DNA of 55,159 bases, taken from assembly GCA_016215705.1 (NCBI GenBank), contig JACRIR010000073.1, positions 1 through 55,159 on the forward strand. The letters are read 5' to 3'. How positions within the stretch are numbered: position 1 is the stretch's first letter; each line of letters starts with the position of its first letter. The stretch comes from Candidatus Poribacteria bacterium (GTDB lineage: Bacteria > Abyssobacteria > SURF-5). The notes beneath the pieces were generated by a model, which saw nothing but the letters and a program-made list of their open reading frames with translations, was not told the origin of the DNA and made no database searches. Below are positions 16,717-23,813 of this stretch, piece by piece. The translations under genes were made by a program, and so were the position numbers.

Positions 16717-16746
16717 TTGGACGGGCCGTGAAAGGTATGGTATAAT
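16717..16746 (+). promoter_or_regulatory. Extended -10 promoter placed for a leaderless hflK mRNA
   Basis: TGG-TATAAT with TATAAT at 16741-16746, and a weak TTGGAC at 16717-16722 with an 18-nt spacer. The hflK ATG starts 7 nt after the -10 box and no Shine-Dalgarno site lies at a usable distance, so transcription should begin at or next to the start codon. Confidence 0.55.
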
Positions 16747-16753
16747 TCGTTTT

Positions 16754-17773
16754 ATGAGTCCACGGCGACCCCACGATGACGACACTTTCGACATGGACGC
16801 TTTTCGCCGCATTCCGGACATCCGGATATCCCCGCCTAAAACGGTTGTCATTCTGATCCTGCTTGCTCTTCTTGCATGGTTCATTTTTGGCGGTCCGGTC
16901 TACATGGTGGACCCGGATGAAGAAGGAATGATTCAGACTTTCGGGAAGTACACGTCTTCGACGCCACCCGGCCTGCATTTCAAGTTTCCATGGCCTATCC
17001 AGACGGTCAAGCTGCCGAAGGTGACCGAGGTCAAGCGGCTGGAAATAGGCTTTCGCACCATATCTCACGGACCTCCTGCCAGGTATGAGGACGCGAGCAA
17101 CGATGCCGAGATGTTGAGAGAAGCCCAAATGCTGACGGGTGACGAAAACGTGGTCAACAACAGTATGATCGTGCAATACAAGATACGAGACCCCGTGATG
17201 TACCTTTTCAACGTGCGCGGGCCGGAGGACACTCTTCACGACCTTGCCGAGGCCGCCGAACGACAGGTAGTCGGCAACCGTCCAATAGATGATACGCTGA
17301 CGGTGGGCAAGACCGAGATCCAGTTGGAAATAGGGGAGAAGATACAGTCCATGGCGGACCTGTACGGAATGGGCGTACAGATTATTGCGGTCCAGCTCCA
17401 GGACGTGCAGCCGCCGAGAGAAGTCGCTAATGCTTTCAAGGACGTCGCCACGGCAAAGGAGGACCGCGACCGCATCATCAACACTTCGCGCGGGTACCAG
17501 AACGAGCAAATCCCGAAGGCGCGCGGCATGGCTGCTCAACTGCTGAGAGAGGCCGAGGCATACGAGCGCGAGCGCGTGGCGCGGGCGGAGGGTGACGCCG
17601 CCCGTTTTCTGGCTCTTGCAAACGAGTACAAGAAGGCGCCGTCGGTCACGAAGGAGAGGCTGTATCTGGAGACGATGAAATCGGTGTTGCCGCGTTTCAA
17701 GAAAGTGATCGTAGATGAGCATGCAAGTATAGTGAACCTTAATCAGCTTGCGCCGCCGGAAGGAAAGCAGTAA
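16754..17773 (+). CDS. hflK: HflK-like SPFH/band-7 membrane protein
   Basis: 339 residues. A charged N-terminus, one membrane helix (VVILILLALLAWFIFGGPVYMV, about 32-53), then an SPFH/prohibitin domain with DPDEEGMIQTFGKY...PPGLHFKFPWPIQTV. A long Ala/Glu-rich coiled coil follows (EQIPKARGMAAQLLREAEAYERERVARAEGDAARFLAL). HflK and HflC form a membrane complex that restrains the FtsH protease and organises membrane domains. The ATG at 16754 begins at MSPRRPHDDD; the longer in-frame ORF would cross the promoter. The stop overlaps the hflC ATG in TAATG, so translation is coupled. Confidence 0.9.
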   Translation: MSPRRPHDDDTFDMDAFRRIPDIRISPPKTVVILILLALLAWFIFGGPVYMVDPDEEGMIQTFGKYTSSTPPGLHFKFPWPIQTVKLPKVTEVKRLEIGFRTISHGPPARYEDASNDAEMLREAQMLTGDENVVNNSMIVQYKIRDPVMYLFNVRGPEDTLHDLAEAAERQVVGNRPIDDTLTVGKTEIQLEIGEKIQSMADLYGMGVQIIAVQLQDVQPPREVANAFKDVATAKEDRDRIINTSRGYQNEQIPKARGMAAQLLREAEAYERERVARAEGDAARFLALANEYKKAPSVTKERLYLETMKSVLPRFKKVIVDEHASIVNLNQLAPPEGKQ

Positions 17774-18747
17774 TGAAGATTGTTACGGTTGCCGCAGTGG
17801 TTCTCGTCGCTCTTGTCGCTGTCTTCGTGTCAGCTTCTTTCTTCGTCGTTGATGAGACCAAGCAAGCGGTGATCACGTTGTTTGGCGAGCCGGTTGCCAT
17901 AGTCATCGGTTCGATGCCTCCGGAGCTCCGGGTCGACTTCGAGAAGGCCATCAAAGACTACGAGAGGGAAAAGCGCACCAAACTGACCATCAAGCAGGGG
18001 GCCGGACTATATACGAAGGCGCCTTTCCTCCAGAAAGTCATCATTCTCGAGGACCGCATACTTGAATATGATTCCGAGCCGACTGATATTGTCACAAAGG
18101 ACAAGAAGCACCTTCTGGTCGACAACTTTGCGCGCTGGCGTATCGTGAATCCGCTGTGGTTCATCCAGACCGTTCGCACGGAGAACGGCGCGCAGGCGCG
18201 GCTTGACGACATCATCTACTCTGTTTTGCGGGAAGAGTTGGCCAAGAGCAACGTTGTCGAGATAGTGCGAACCGACAACATACATTCTCTGAAGGAACAG
18301 ATAGCCACGGGCCGCGAGACCATCATGAATGCCGTCGCAAAGAAATCGGATGGATCTGCAAGGAGATATGGCATCCAGGTGGTTGACGTCCGGATCAAGC
18401 GCGCCGACCTTCCGCAGGAGAATCTCAATGCTATTTTCAACCGCATGAGAGCCGAGCGTGAGCGAATCTCGAAGCAATACCGTTCCGAGGGCGAAGAAGA
18501 AGCGGCCAAGATACGGGCGGAAACCGACCGAGACGTCAAGATAATGCTGGCGGAGGCTTACAAAGAAGCGGAGAAGACAAAAGGCAACGGCGACGGGAAG
18601 GCAGCGGCCATATACGCCCAGGCGTATTCCGCCAACGAAGAGTTCTACAAGTTCCTCCAGTCGCTTGAGGTCGTCGAGAAATCGACCAGCGACAAGGATC
18701 AGCTCATCATAAGCACCTCGAGCGGCGTGTACCGGTACATGAAGTAG
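17773..18747 (+). CDS. hflC: HflC-like SPFH/band-7 membrane protein
   Basis: 324 residues. An N-terminal membrane helix (VTVAAVVLVALVAVFVSASFFVV), an SPFH domain with DETKQAVITLFGEP, and GLYTKAPFLQKVIILEDRILEYDSEPTDIVTKDKKHLLVDNFARWRI. The RIKRADLPQENLNAIFNRMRAERERISKQYRSEGEEEAAKIRAETDRD coiled-coil segment is diagnostic for HflC. It carries an insertion of about 25 residues after GEPVAIV compared with common HflC (SMPPELRVDFEKAIKDYEREK). It starts on the TAATG overlap with hflK and is followed by a hairpin. Confidence 0.92.
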   Translation: MKIVTVAAVVLVALVAVFVSASFFVVDETKQAVITLFGEPVAIVIGSMPPELRVDFEKAIKDYEREKRTKLTIKQGAGLYTKAPFLQKVIILEDRILEYDSEPTDIVTKDKKHLLVDNFARWRIVNPLWFIQTVRTENGAQARLDDIIYSVLREELAKSNVVEIVRTDNIHSLKEQIATGRETIMNAVAKKSDGSARRYGIQVVDVRIKRADLPQENLNAIFNRMRAERERISKQYRSEGEEEAAKIRAETDRDVKIMLAEAYKEAEKTKGNGDGKAAAIYAQAYSANEEFYKFLQSLEVVEKSTSDKDQLIISTSSGVYRYMK

Positions 18748-18762
18748 GATTCAGGAAAAGAC

Positions 18763-18795
18763 GATGGGTCGGCGCCTGTCGGCATCCGACCCATC
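18763..18795 (+). terminator. Probable hflKC terminator hairpin
   Basis: GATGGGTCGG (18763-18772) pairs with CCGACCCATC (18786-18795), a 10-bp stem 15 nt after the hflC stop. The U-rich tail is poor (TCTCATGAG), so efficiency is uncertain. Confidence 0.55.
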
Positions 18796-18855
18796 TCTCA
18801 TGAGTGCCCTGCAGCGCCGTGGCGCTGCATTGTCCCGCGTGCGGCCCTCGTTCCC

Positions 18856-19050
18856 TTAGTGGTTCATGCTTTCTTCGGCCGCTGGGTCCAAGTCAAGGAA
18901 ATCCACGTTGTCGGAGCGCAGTATCGCGAGATTGACCTCTTCGACTCCTTCCTGTGTCAACTGCCGCCTCGCAGCGTCGATTGACTCGGCCCGAACGATT
19001 CCCTCGCTTGTCTTGCCATCCTTGAGACCAATGTAATAAAACTTCTTCAT
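18856..19050 (-). CDS. 64-residue protein resembling the GspF N-terminal domain
   Basis: A tiny protein. The pattern KKFYYIGLKDGKTSEGIVRAESIDAARRQLTQEGVEEVNLAIL matches the start of type II secretion/type IV pilus inner-membrane proteins of the GspF/PilC group (F-Y-x-G-x-D-G...G-x-I-x-A-x-S...A...L...G). It then ends in an acidic tail (DFLDLDPAAEESMNH). In GspF this segment precedes the first cytosolic domain; here it stands alone. The ATG at 19050 follows GGAGGT with 9-nt spacing, a strong RBS. The neighbour 240 nt downstream is GspN, another secretion-related protein, so a role in a secretion or pilus machine is possible. Confidence 0.6.
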   Translation of the reverse strand: MKKFYYIGLKDGKTSEGIVRAESIDAARRQLTQEGVEEVNLAILRSDNVDFLDLDPAAEESMNH

Positions 19051-19291
19051 GTTTCCCGGCACCTCCAAAGAAAATTTTGTAATTTTGAAATAGGCAACTT
19101 TTGTGCCACATATGGCTTAAATTGTAACCAGCGTGGACACAATAAGTTATGAAATAACACCTCACGTTATGCAGTGGGTTTGCTCCATATTCGTGCACCA
19201 TTTTGGGGAGCCGTGTCTTAGTTTCGGCCACAAGGTCGGATTGAGGAGGGACGGCTGGCGGATGGACTTTTTGTGGGGGGCGAACCCGATT

Positions 19292-20251
19292 TCAGCGATT
19301 CAGGCGTCCCAATGCGTCGCCAAGAGAAGATACGCTGTCGAGTCGCGCCACCGGTTTCCCGATTGTCCCCTCGACATGGAAGGTCAATTTGCCCCGGCTG
19401 GCGACAAGGGCGGCAGCGATTTCGCGCGCGCCATTTTTCGCGAGTCGCTCGTCGGTAATGGTAAAGTTTTCTTTAAAGATGACGGAGAACGAGCCTTCGG
19501 CGGGGCTCAGTTCAAACGGTTTGGCGAGTTTGATGATTCCCTTCCCGGAGATTTCGTAGGCTGAGCCGAGGGACTGAAATTCTTCGATGAATATTTTCCC
19601 GTCTTTTGCCGAAAGTTTCGCCAGAAGCTCGACGTTGTGATTCGCGGGGAGAACCAGTCTCTTTGTTTCAATGGGAGGGACATCAATGTCTTTCCCTATC
19701 AGGAGCGCGAGTTTCCGTTCGGGCAACGTGGCGTCGAAGTCCGCGTCGAGCAGTCCCTTCGCGGATACGGGGGTCTGCAAGAAGCTGCATATCCGGCTGA
19801 CATCCAATGCTCTGGCCCTTGCCTCGAATGCGGCCGGGAAGGTCATGGAAGCGGCGCGAAGCGGCGATCCGGCGTTAGCGCTCATCCAAAGTGTTCCCCC
19901 GAAGAGGTCGCTGTCCATTTCAGTTTCCATTCTTCCTCTTAGAAGCGAAAGGACGGAAACCTTCCCGGAAATCTTACTTATTGCGAGCTGCCGCACTTGT
20001 CCGTTAATGGACACGGGAATATCGAGATCCGTGATGACAAACGTGGACGGAAAGCCGGCGCTTATCGTGGCGAAGGTTGTTCCTGGTGGAGCGGTTCGCG
20101 TGAGCATATCGCCCATAAGTGTCGCAAGACGCTTATACGGGCGCACCATGAGGATGACGAGACACAACAGGAGCAATCCTGCGGCAAGAAGCAATGCCAG
20201 CAGCTTAATCAGACGGGTAGAGGGGGCCCCTTGTGGTTTGTTTGGAGACAT
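19292..20251 (-). CDS. GspN-like type II secretion-associated protein
   Basis: About 319 residues. A short cytosolic N-terminus, one membrane helix (LIKLLALLLAAGLLLLCLVILMV, about 15-37), then a periplasmic beta-rich domain typical of GspN/AsmA-like proteins (TFATISAGFPSTFVITDLDIPV...GKVSVLSLLRGRMETEMDSDLFGGTLWMSA). GspN occurs in some type II systems near the inner membrane; its role is not well defined. An in-frame ATG at 20302 would extend the protein by 17 residues but lies inside the palindrome GGGGCGCAGC/GCTGCGCCCC, so the internal start is preferred despite its weak RBS. No other gsp operon genes are present. Confidence 0.65.
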   Translation of the reverse strand: MSPNKPQGAPSTRLIKLLALLLAAGLLLLCLVILMVRPYKRLATLMGDMLTRTAPPGTTFATISAGFPSTFVITDLDIPVSINGQVRQLAISKISGKVSVLSLLRGRMETEMDSDLFGGTLWMSANAGSPLRAASMTFPAAFEARARALDVSRICSFLQTPVSAKGLLDADFDATLPERKLALLIGKDIDVPPIETKRLVLPANHNVELLAKLSAKDGKIFIEEFQSLGSAYEISGKGIIKLAKPFELSPAEGSFSVIFKENFTITDERLAKNGAREIAAALVASRGKLTFHVEGTIGKPVARLDSVSSLGDALGRLNR

Positions 20252-20290
20252 GACCAGCGTTTTGTCAACTTTGTTCTTGACGGTTTCTAT

Positions 20291-20312
20291 GGGGCGCAGC
20301 ATGCTGCGCCCC
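20291..20312. repeat. GGGGCG...CGCCCC palindrome (copy 1)
   Basis: Perfect 22-bp palindrome GGGGCGCAGC-AT-GCTGCGCCCC, flanked on the right by TAC. It shares its outer arms GGGGCG/CGCCCCTAC with the palindrome at 21550-21571 while the centres differ. Confidence 0.75.
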
Positions 20313-20360
20313 TACGAAGAACCAAGCGCCGATACCCAAGAGTTTCACCGTGACGGCGCG

Positions 20361-20876
20361 CTAAGGATGTTTGCCGCTTTCCTTGCGCTTTGTTACGGCA
20401 GCGGCATCGAGTGAATCGAGAACGGTCTTGAGAATGAAGAACATATAGCCCATGTGCTTTTCGGCTATGTTGCTCCGGCCGCCTTCCTCAAAAATCGTAT
20501 TCGTCAGATACTCGAGCATATGCGGCTGAGAGAGAAAATCGATCTCGGTGAGACAGCCGCCCGTTGCGTTGCGCGCCATTTGAACGAATCGCTCGATGAA
20601 CAGCCAGTTCTGCTGAATTTGTTCGAGGATGGTGTCGGCCGATACGGGTCTCACCGTCGCGCCACTGTCCTCGAATATGCGCCATAACATATAGGCGAGG
20701 TAGAGCGTCAGGTCCTGCGCCGCGGGCGGAAGCTGGGAACTGAAGGCGGAGATAAAAGACGCAAGCAGAGGTTGCTCGCGGTTGAAGCGTTCGGCCTCGA
20801 CAGACATATGTCGCGTGGGCTGAGTAGCGAGGTTCCTCGCGATTCTTTCGACCACAGTTCTTGATATCAGGTCCAT
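20361..20876 (-). CDS. Uncharacterised helical protein
   Basis: 171 residues, not recognised. It is predicted largely helical and soluble, with no signal peptide or membrane helix. It is rich in hydrophobic heptads (LYLAYMLWRIFEDS, DTILEQIQQNWLFIERFVQMARN, MLEYLTNTIFEE, MGYMFFILKTVLDSLDAA), suggesting a compact bundle. The ATG follows AAAGGA with 6-nt spacing, and it has its own good promoter on the minus strand. It is divergent from the parvulin gene and upstream of GspN. Confidence 0.65.
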   Translation of the reverse strand: MDLISRTVVERIARNLATQPTRHMSVEAERFNREQPLLASFISAFSSQLPPAAQDLTLYLAYMLWRIFEDSGATVRPVSADTILEQIQQNWLFIERFVQMARNATGGCLTEIDFLSQPHMLEYLTNTIFEEGGRSNIAEKHMGYMFFILKTVLDSLDAAAVTKRKESGKHP

Positions 20877-20913
20877 TTGAGTCCTTTTTGGGCATCCCTT
20901 TCAGGGTCGCTCG

Positions 20914-20942
20914 ATTATATAACCGCAATCCGAGAATTTCAA
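20914..20942 (-). promoter_or_regulatory. Promoter of the 171-residue protein gene
   Basis: Minus strand: TTGAAA (20942-20937), a 17-nt spacer, TATAAT (20919-20914). It lies back to back with the plus-strand promoter at 20970-20998. Confidence 0.65.
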
Positions 20943-20969
20943 CTCAAAAAAGCGCAGCTTCGTATCATC

Positions 20970-20998
20970 TTGAAATTGTGGGAGATATGTGCTAGGAT
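20970..20998 (+). promoter_or_regulatory. Promoter of the parvulin gene
   Basis: TTGAAA (20970-20975), a 17-nt spacer, TGC-TAGGAT (-10 at 20993-20998). It gives a leader of roughly 57 nt before the ATG at 21063. Confidence 0.5.
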
Positions 20999-21062
20999 GG
21001 GTCTCGAAGATGGGCAAGTGTCGTTGATTTTCTTTTGACTGTGAGGACGAAATTCCGGCGCT

Positions 21063-21482
21063 ATGAAAGCGACGAAAATCCTATGGGTAGGCGTTCCGCT
21101 TGTTTTTCTGATTGCAGTGGCAGCGGCGCAGTGGGGAGCGGGCGCCAAACGCAGACCCGAAGTGTGGGTTCGGCAGATTGTTGTCAAAGCTGACGCGATG
21201 AAGCCCGAAGACGTTGAGCGGGCGCGCCGCAAGATCGATGAGGTATATACAGAGCTGAAGAAGGGAACCGACTTCAAACGGCTTGCTGCAAAACAGTCGG
21301 AGGCGGACAGTTCGCGACAGGAGGGTGACCTCGGATGGATTGGGAAAGGCATCCTGCCCAAGCGTCTTGAGGAGGTCGCGTTTTCGCTTCAGCCGAAACA
21401 CTATAGCGCAATCGTGTCTGAAATCGGACCAGAAGTTCATATTTATCGCATCTTCTATGTGGAAGAGCGCCGCAATTTCTGA
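21063..21482 (+). CDS. Small parvulin-type peptidyl-prolyl isomerase, exported or membrane-anchored
   Basis: 139 residues. An N-terminal hydrophobic segment (ILWVGVPLVFLIAVAAAQWGAGA) is a signal peptide or anchor. It is followed by one rotamase domain: VRQIVVKADAMKPEDVERARRKIDEVYTELKKGTDFKRLAAKQSEADSSRQEGDLGWIGKGILPKRLEEVAFSLQPKHYSAIVSEIGPEVHIYRI. The GDLGW and AF-L-G/K-S-x-I-V-x-S patterns are those of SurA/PrsA-type parvulins. It lacks the chaperone domains of SurA or PrsA, so it would be a minimal periplasmic folding helper. The RBS is weak (GAGGA 15 nt upstream). Confidence 0.8.
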   Translation: MKATKILWVGVPLVFLIAVAAAQWGAGAKRRPEVWVRQIVVKADAMKPEDVERARRKIDEVYTELKKGTDFKRLAAKQSEADSSRQEGDLGWIGKGILPKRLEEVAFSLQPKHYSAIVSEIGPEVHIYRIFYVEERRNF

Positions 21483-21549
21483 TACAGGTAAATTCAAGGA
21501 GAATATCTCCTCGTCTGCGAGTTTCCGAATTCCTTTGATGTATTTTGTG

Positions 21550-21571
21550 GGGGCGACTCGCGAGTCGCCCC
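21550..21571. repeat. GGGGCG...CGCCCC palindrome (copy 2)
   Basis: Perfect 22-bp palindrome with GGGGCGACTCG/CGAGTCGCCCC arms, followed by TAC. It lies 68 nt after the parvulin stop and could also serve as a transcript 3' end structure. It is related to 20291-20312. Confidence 0.75.
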
Positions 21572-21654
21572 TACGGAGTTTGGACGGACACGTCACCGTA
21601 TTTATGAAAACGTGCACTTAGAAGATGAGGCAGCCGGCGGACCCACAAAAGTTG

Positions 21655-21683
21655 TTGCAATTTGTTTTCTCGCGCATTATAAT
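21655..21683 (+). promoter_or_regulatory. Promoter of the signalling cassette
   Basis: TTGCAA (21655-21660), a 17-nt spacer, TATAAT (21678-21683). It lies about 80 nt before the start of the kinase-like gene and is the only clear promoter before the overlapping kinase pair. Confidence 0.65.
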
Positions 21684-21764
21684 AGCACTCATCGAAATCA
21701 GTTGGAGGGACTGGCACTTCCGCTCGCTGGGCTGCCTGATTAGTTGTGAAAGGGGCGGCGGCTG

Positions 21765-23813
21765 ATGGAGTCTCGCGCAGGCAATTCCAATGAGTTGACG
21801 AAGTTCTTGCGCGCGCACAAAGAGTCGGTGGTGGACGACTGGATTGCCAGTTTGAGGTTGGAGCGCGCGCTGGGGAGGAAGTTGCCCCAATCAGGTGACC
21901 GACAGAAGCGACGAGAAGTGTTTGCCGGTCTTTATGACTCATTCCTGGCTCCTTTGTCCCAACCTGCCCACGGTAAGAAGCCTCAAAGCGTTCGCCTCAC
22001 CAAATCCCAGCAACAGAGCCTCAACGTCTTGTCGATCCATGAAATCCAGCGGTCACAGGTCGTTCTGCTTGATATCCTTTGTGCGATAATCCGGAAGCAA
22101 TATCGCGCCCATCCGAAGAAAGTCGAAAAACTCATCTCTCTCCTCAACAATCGGATACATGAGCTTATTGTGCAGACAAGCGCTGCCGAATCAAAACGTC
22201 GCCGGAAGGCGGCGGGCCGCACGGAGGGCAAGTACTCCCGGTTGCTGGACGTGGCGACGGATGCCGTTTTCCTGTTGAATTACGATTCGGGACTCTTCGT
22301 CGAGGTGAACAAGGCCGCTTGCGGGCTCACAGGCTATTCTGAATCGGAGCTGAAGCAGATGGGATTCAATTCGCTTGTGTCCGTTTTCGACTTGAATCTT
22401 GCGCTTGAGCGAGCGAATACCGCTGCGGAGAGAGGCACTGTCCGTTTTGATGACCTTTCGATATACACGAAGAAAGGAGCAGCGGCGCCGGTCGATATAA
22501 GCGCCAGCGCCGTGATGATCGATGGCAGCAAGCACATTCTCGCGGTCATGCGCGACATAAAGGAGCGCAAGGCGTTTGAGAGTTCGATCAGGCAAAAAGC
22601 CGAGCGGCTGCAACTTGTGAATGAGATTGCTCACGCTATCAGCTCGAGCGACCTCGACATCGAAGCGGTGCTGACGGCAATATTGGAAAGCGTCGCGCGC
22701 GTCATAAAGGTGGAAGCCGGCTCGATCCTGAAGTTGGAACAGGGTGAGTTGATATTCATGGCCGCGTTGGGCGAGAAGTCTGAGTATGTCAAGCCATTCC
22801 GTCTCAAGCCGGGACAAGGCATCGCCGGTTGGGTTGCAGAGACAGGAGAAGGGGTAATTGCGCGCAATGTTCATAACGATCCGCGTTATTATCCTGAAGT
22901 CGAACGCGCCACTGGCTTTGTATCAAGATCGATCCTGGCCGTTCCCATGAAGGCGGGCGGCGCGATCATAGGAGTCATAGAACTCATCAACAAGGTCGGC
23001 AGCCAGTTCAGCAAGACCGATCTCGACCTCATGAATGTGATATCGCAGTTTGCGGCCGTGGCGCTCGAGCATGCCAGGCTTTTCTCGGAGTCCGAACGCG
23101 CCAAAGGATATCTCTCGCAAATGCACTCTCCGGTTTCTTCTTCGCGATTGGCGGCGGTGGTCGCGCAGGAGATGAAAGACCCTTTGGGTATCATCAAGAA
23201 TTATGTGCGCATTCTTACGGATAAGCTTGCTGCGGGCGGAGACCGATTCGAGGAGCTTGCCGTGGTCGCTGAGGAGATAGACCGTATCGCCAGCATTACG
23301 GATCAACTCCTGTATTTCTCCGAAGGGTACTCGGAAGCTCCGAAGGTGACTCCCCTGAATCTGCTCATCGAGAATTCCGTCGAGTCGATGCGAGAAAGAC
23401 TGCAGGCGGGCGGGATCGCGACGGAACTCAAGATGGAGAGCGCGCTGCCTCATGTTTCGGTAATACCGAATCAAATGAAGATGGTATTCTCGAATCTCAT
23501 ACGGTTGGCTATTGCGGAAATGCCGCACGGCGGCACGTTGATCGTTGCCAGCCGAAGGAGTGATTCCGCCATATATATCGAATTCTCAAACACCGGGGCC
23601 AAACATGCGGAGGCGGACGCCAATGAACTGTTCTTACCCAGCGCAGTTGCAAAGGGACTGGTTCCTAAAGGGCTGGGACTTTATATGGTGTATAACATCG
23701 TCCGGAGCTACGGAGGCGATATCGAGGTCAAATCGCGCAGGGGACGCGGAAACACGTTCAGTATTACGATACCGGTGAACACCGGCGTCCAGGGAGCCGG
23801 AGCGCTGCAATGA
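21765..23813 (+). CDS. PAS-GAF histidine-kinase-like protein lacking the phospho-acceptor His (pseudokinase)
   Basis: 682 residues, cytosolic. An N-terminal helical domain (1-140, RsbR-N/globin-like in spacing), a PAS domain (about 155-275), a GAF domain (about 285-440), then a DHp-like and a C-terminal ATPase-like domain. The H-box reads VVAQEMKDPLGIIKNYV, with Gln468 where the phosphorylated His should be. The N-box reads NLIRLA, with Leu581 in place of the Mg-binding Asn. The G1 box is SNTGAKH, lacking the Asp, although a GLGLYMV G2-like box remains. Autophosphorylation is therefore not expected; it may dimerise with or modulate the next protein, whose H-box region (HEINNPLGIIKNYV) is nearly identical downstream of the His. 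It ends in ATGA overlap with that gene. Confidence 0.85.
   Translation: MESRAGNSNELTKFLRAHKESVVDDWIASLRLERALGRKLPQSGDRQKRREVFAGLYDSFLAPLSQPAHGKKPQSVRLTKSQQQSLNVLSIHEIQRSQVVLLDILCAIIRKQYRAHPKKVEKLISLLNNRIHELIVQTSAAESKRRRKAAGRTEGKYSRLLDVATDAVFLLNYDSGLFVEVNKAACGLTGYSESELKQMGFNSLVSVFDLNLALERANTAAERGTVRFDDLSIYTKKGAAAPVDISASAVMIDGSKHILAVMRDIKERKAFESSIRQKAERLQLVNEIAHAISSSDLDIEAVLTAILESVARVIKVEAGSILKLEQGELIFMAALGEKSEYVKPFRLKPGQGIAGWVAETGEGVIARNVHNDPRYYPEVERATGFVSRSILAVPMKAGGAIIGVIELINKVGSQFSKTDLDLMNVISQFAAVALEHARLFSESERAKGYLSQMHSPVSSSRLAAVVAQEMKDPLGIIKNYVRILTDKLAAGGDRFEELAVVAEEIDRIASITDQLLYFSEGYSEAPKVTPLNLLIENSVESMRERLQAGGIATELKMESALPHVSVIPNQMKMVFSNLIRLAIAEMPHGGTLIVASRRSDSAIYIEFSNTGAKHAEADANELFLPSAVAKGLVPKGLGLYMVYNIVRSYGGDIEVKSRRGRGNTFSITIPVNTGVQGAGALQ

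Noticed and set aside
16673-17722. 349-codon minus-strand ORF
   Set aside because: Antisense to hflK, which has clear SPFH-domain features.
20252-20302. Upstream ATG of the gspN-like gene
   Set aside because: The ATG is the centre of a perfect palindromic repeat, so the extension is probably a by-product of the repeat insertion.
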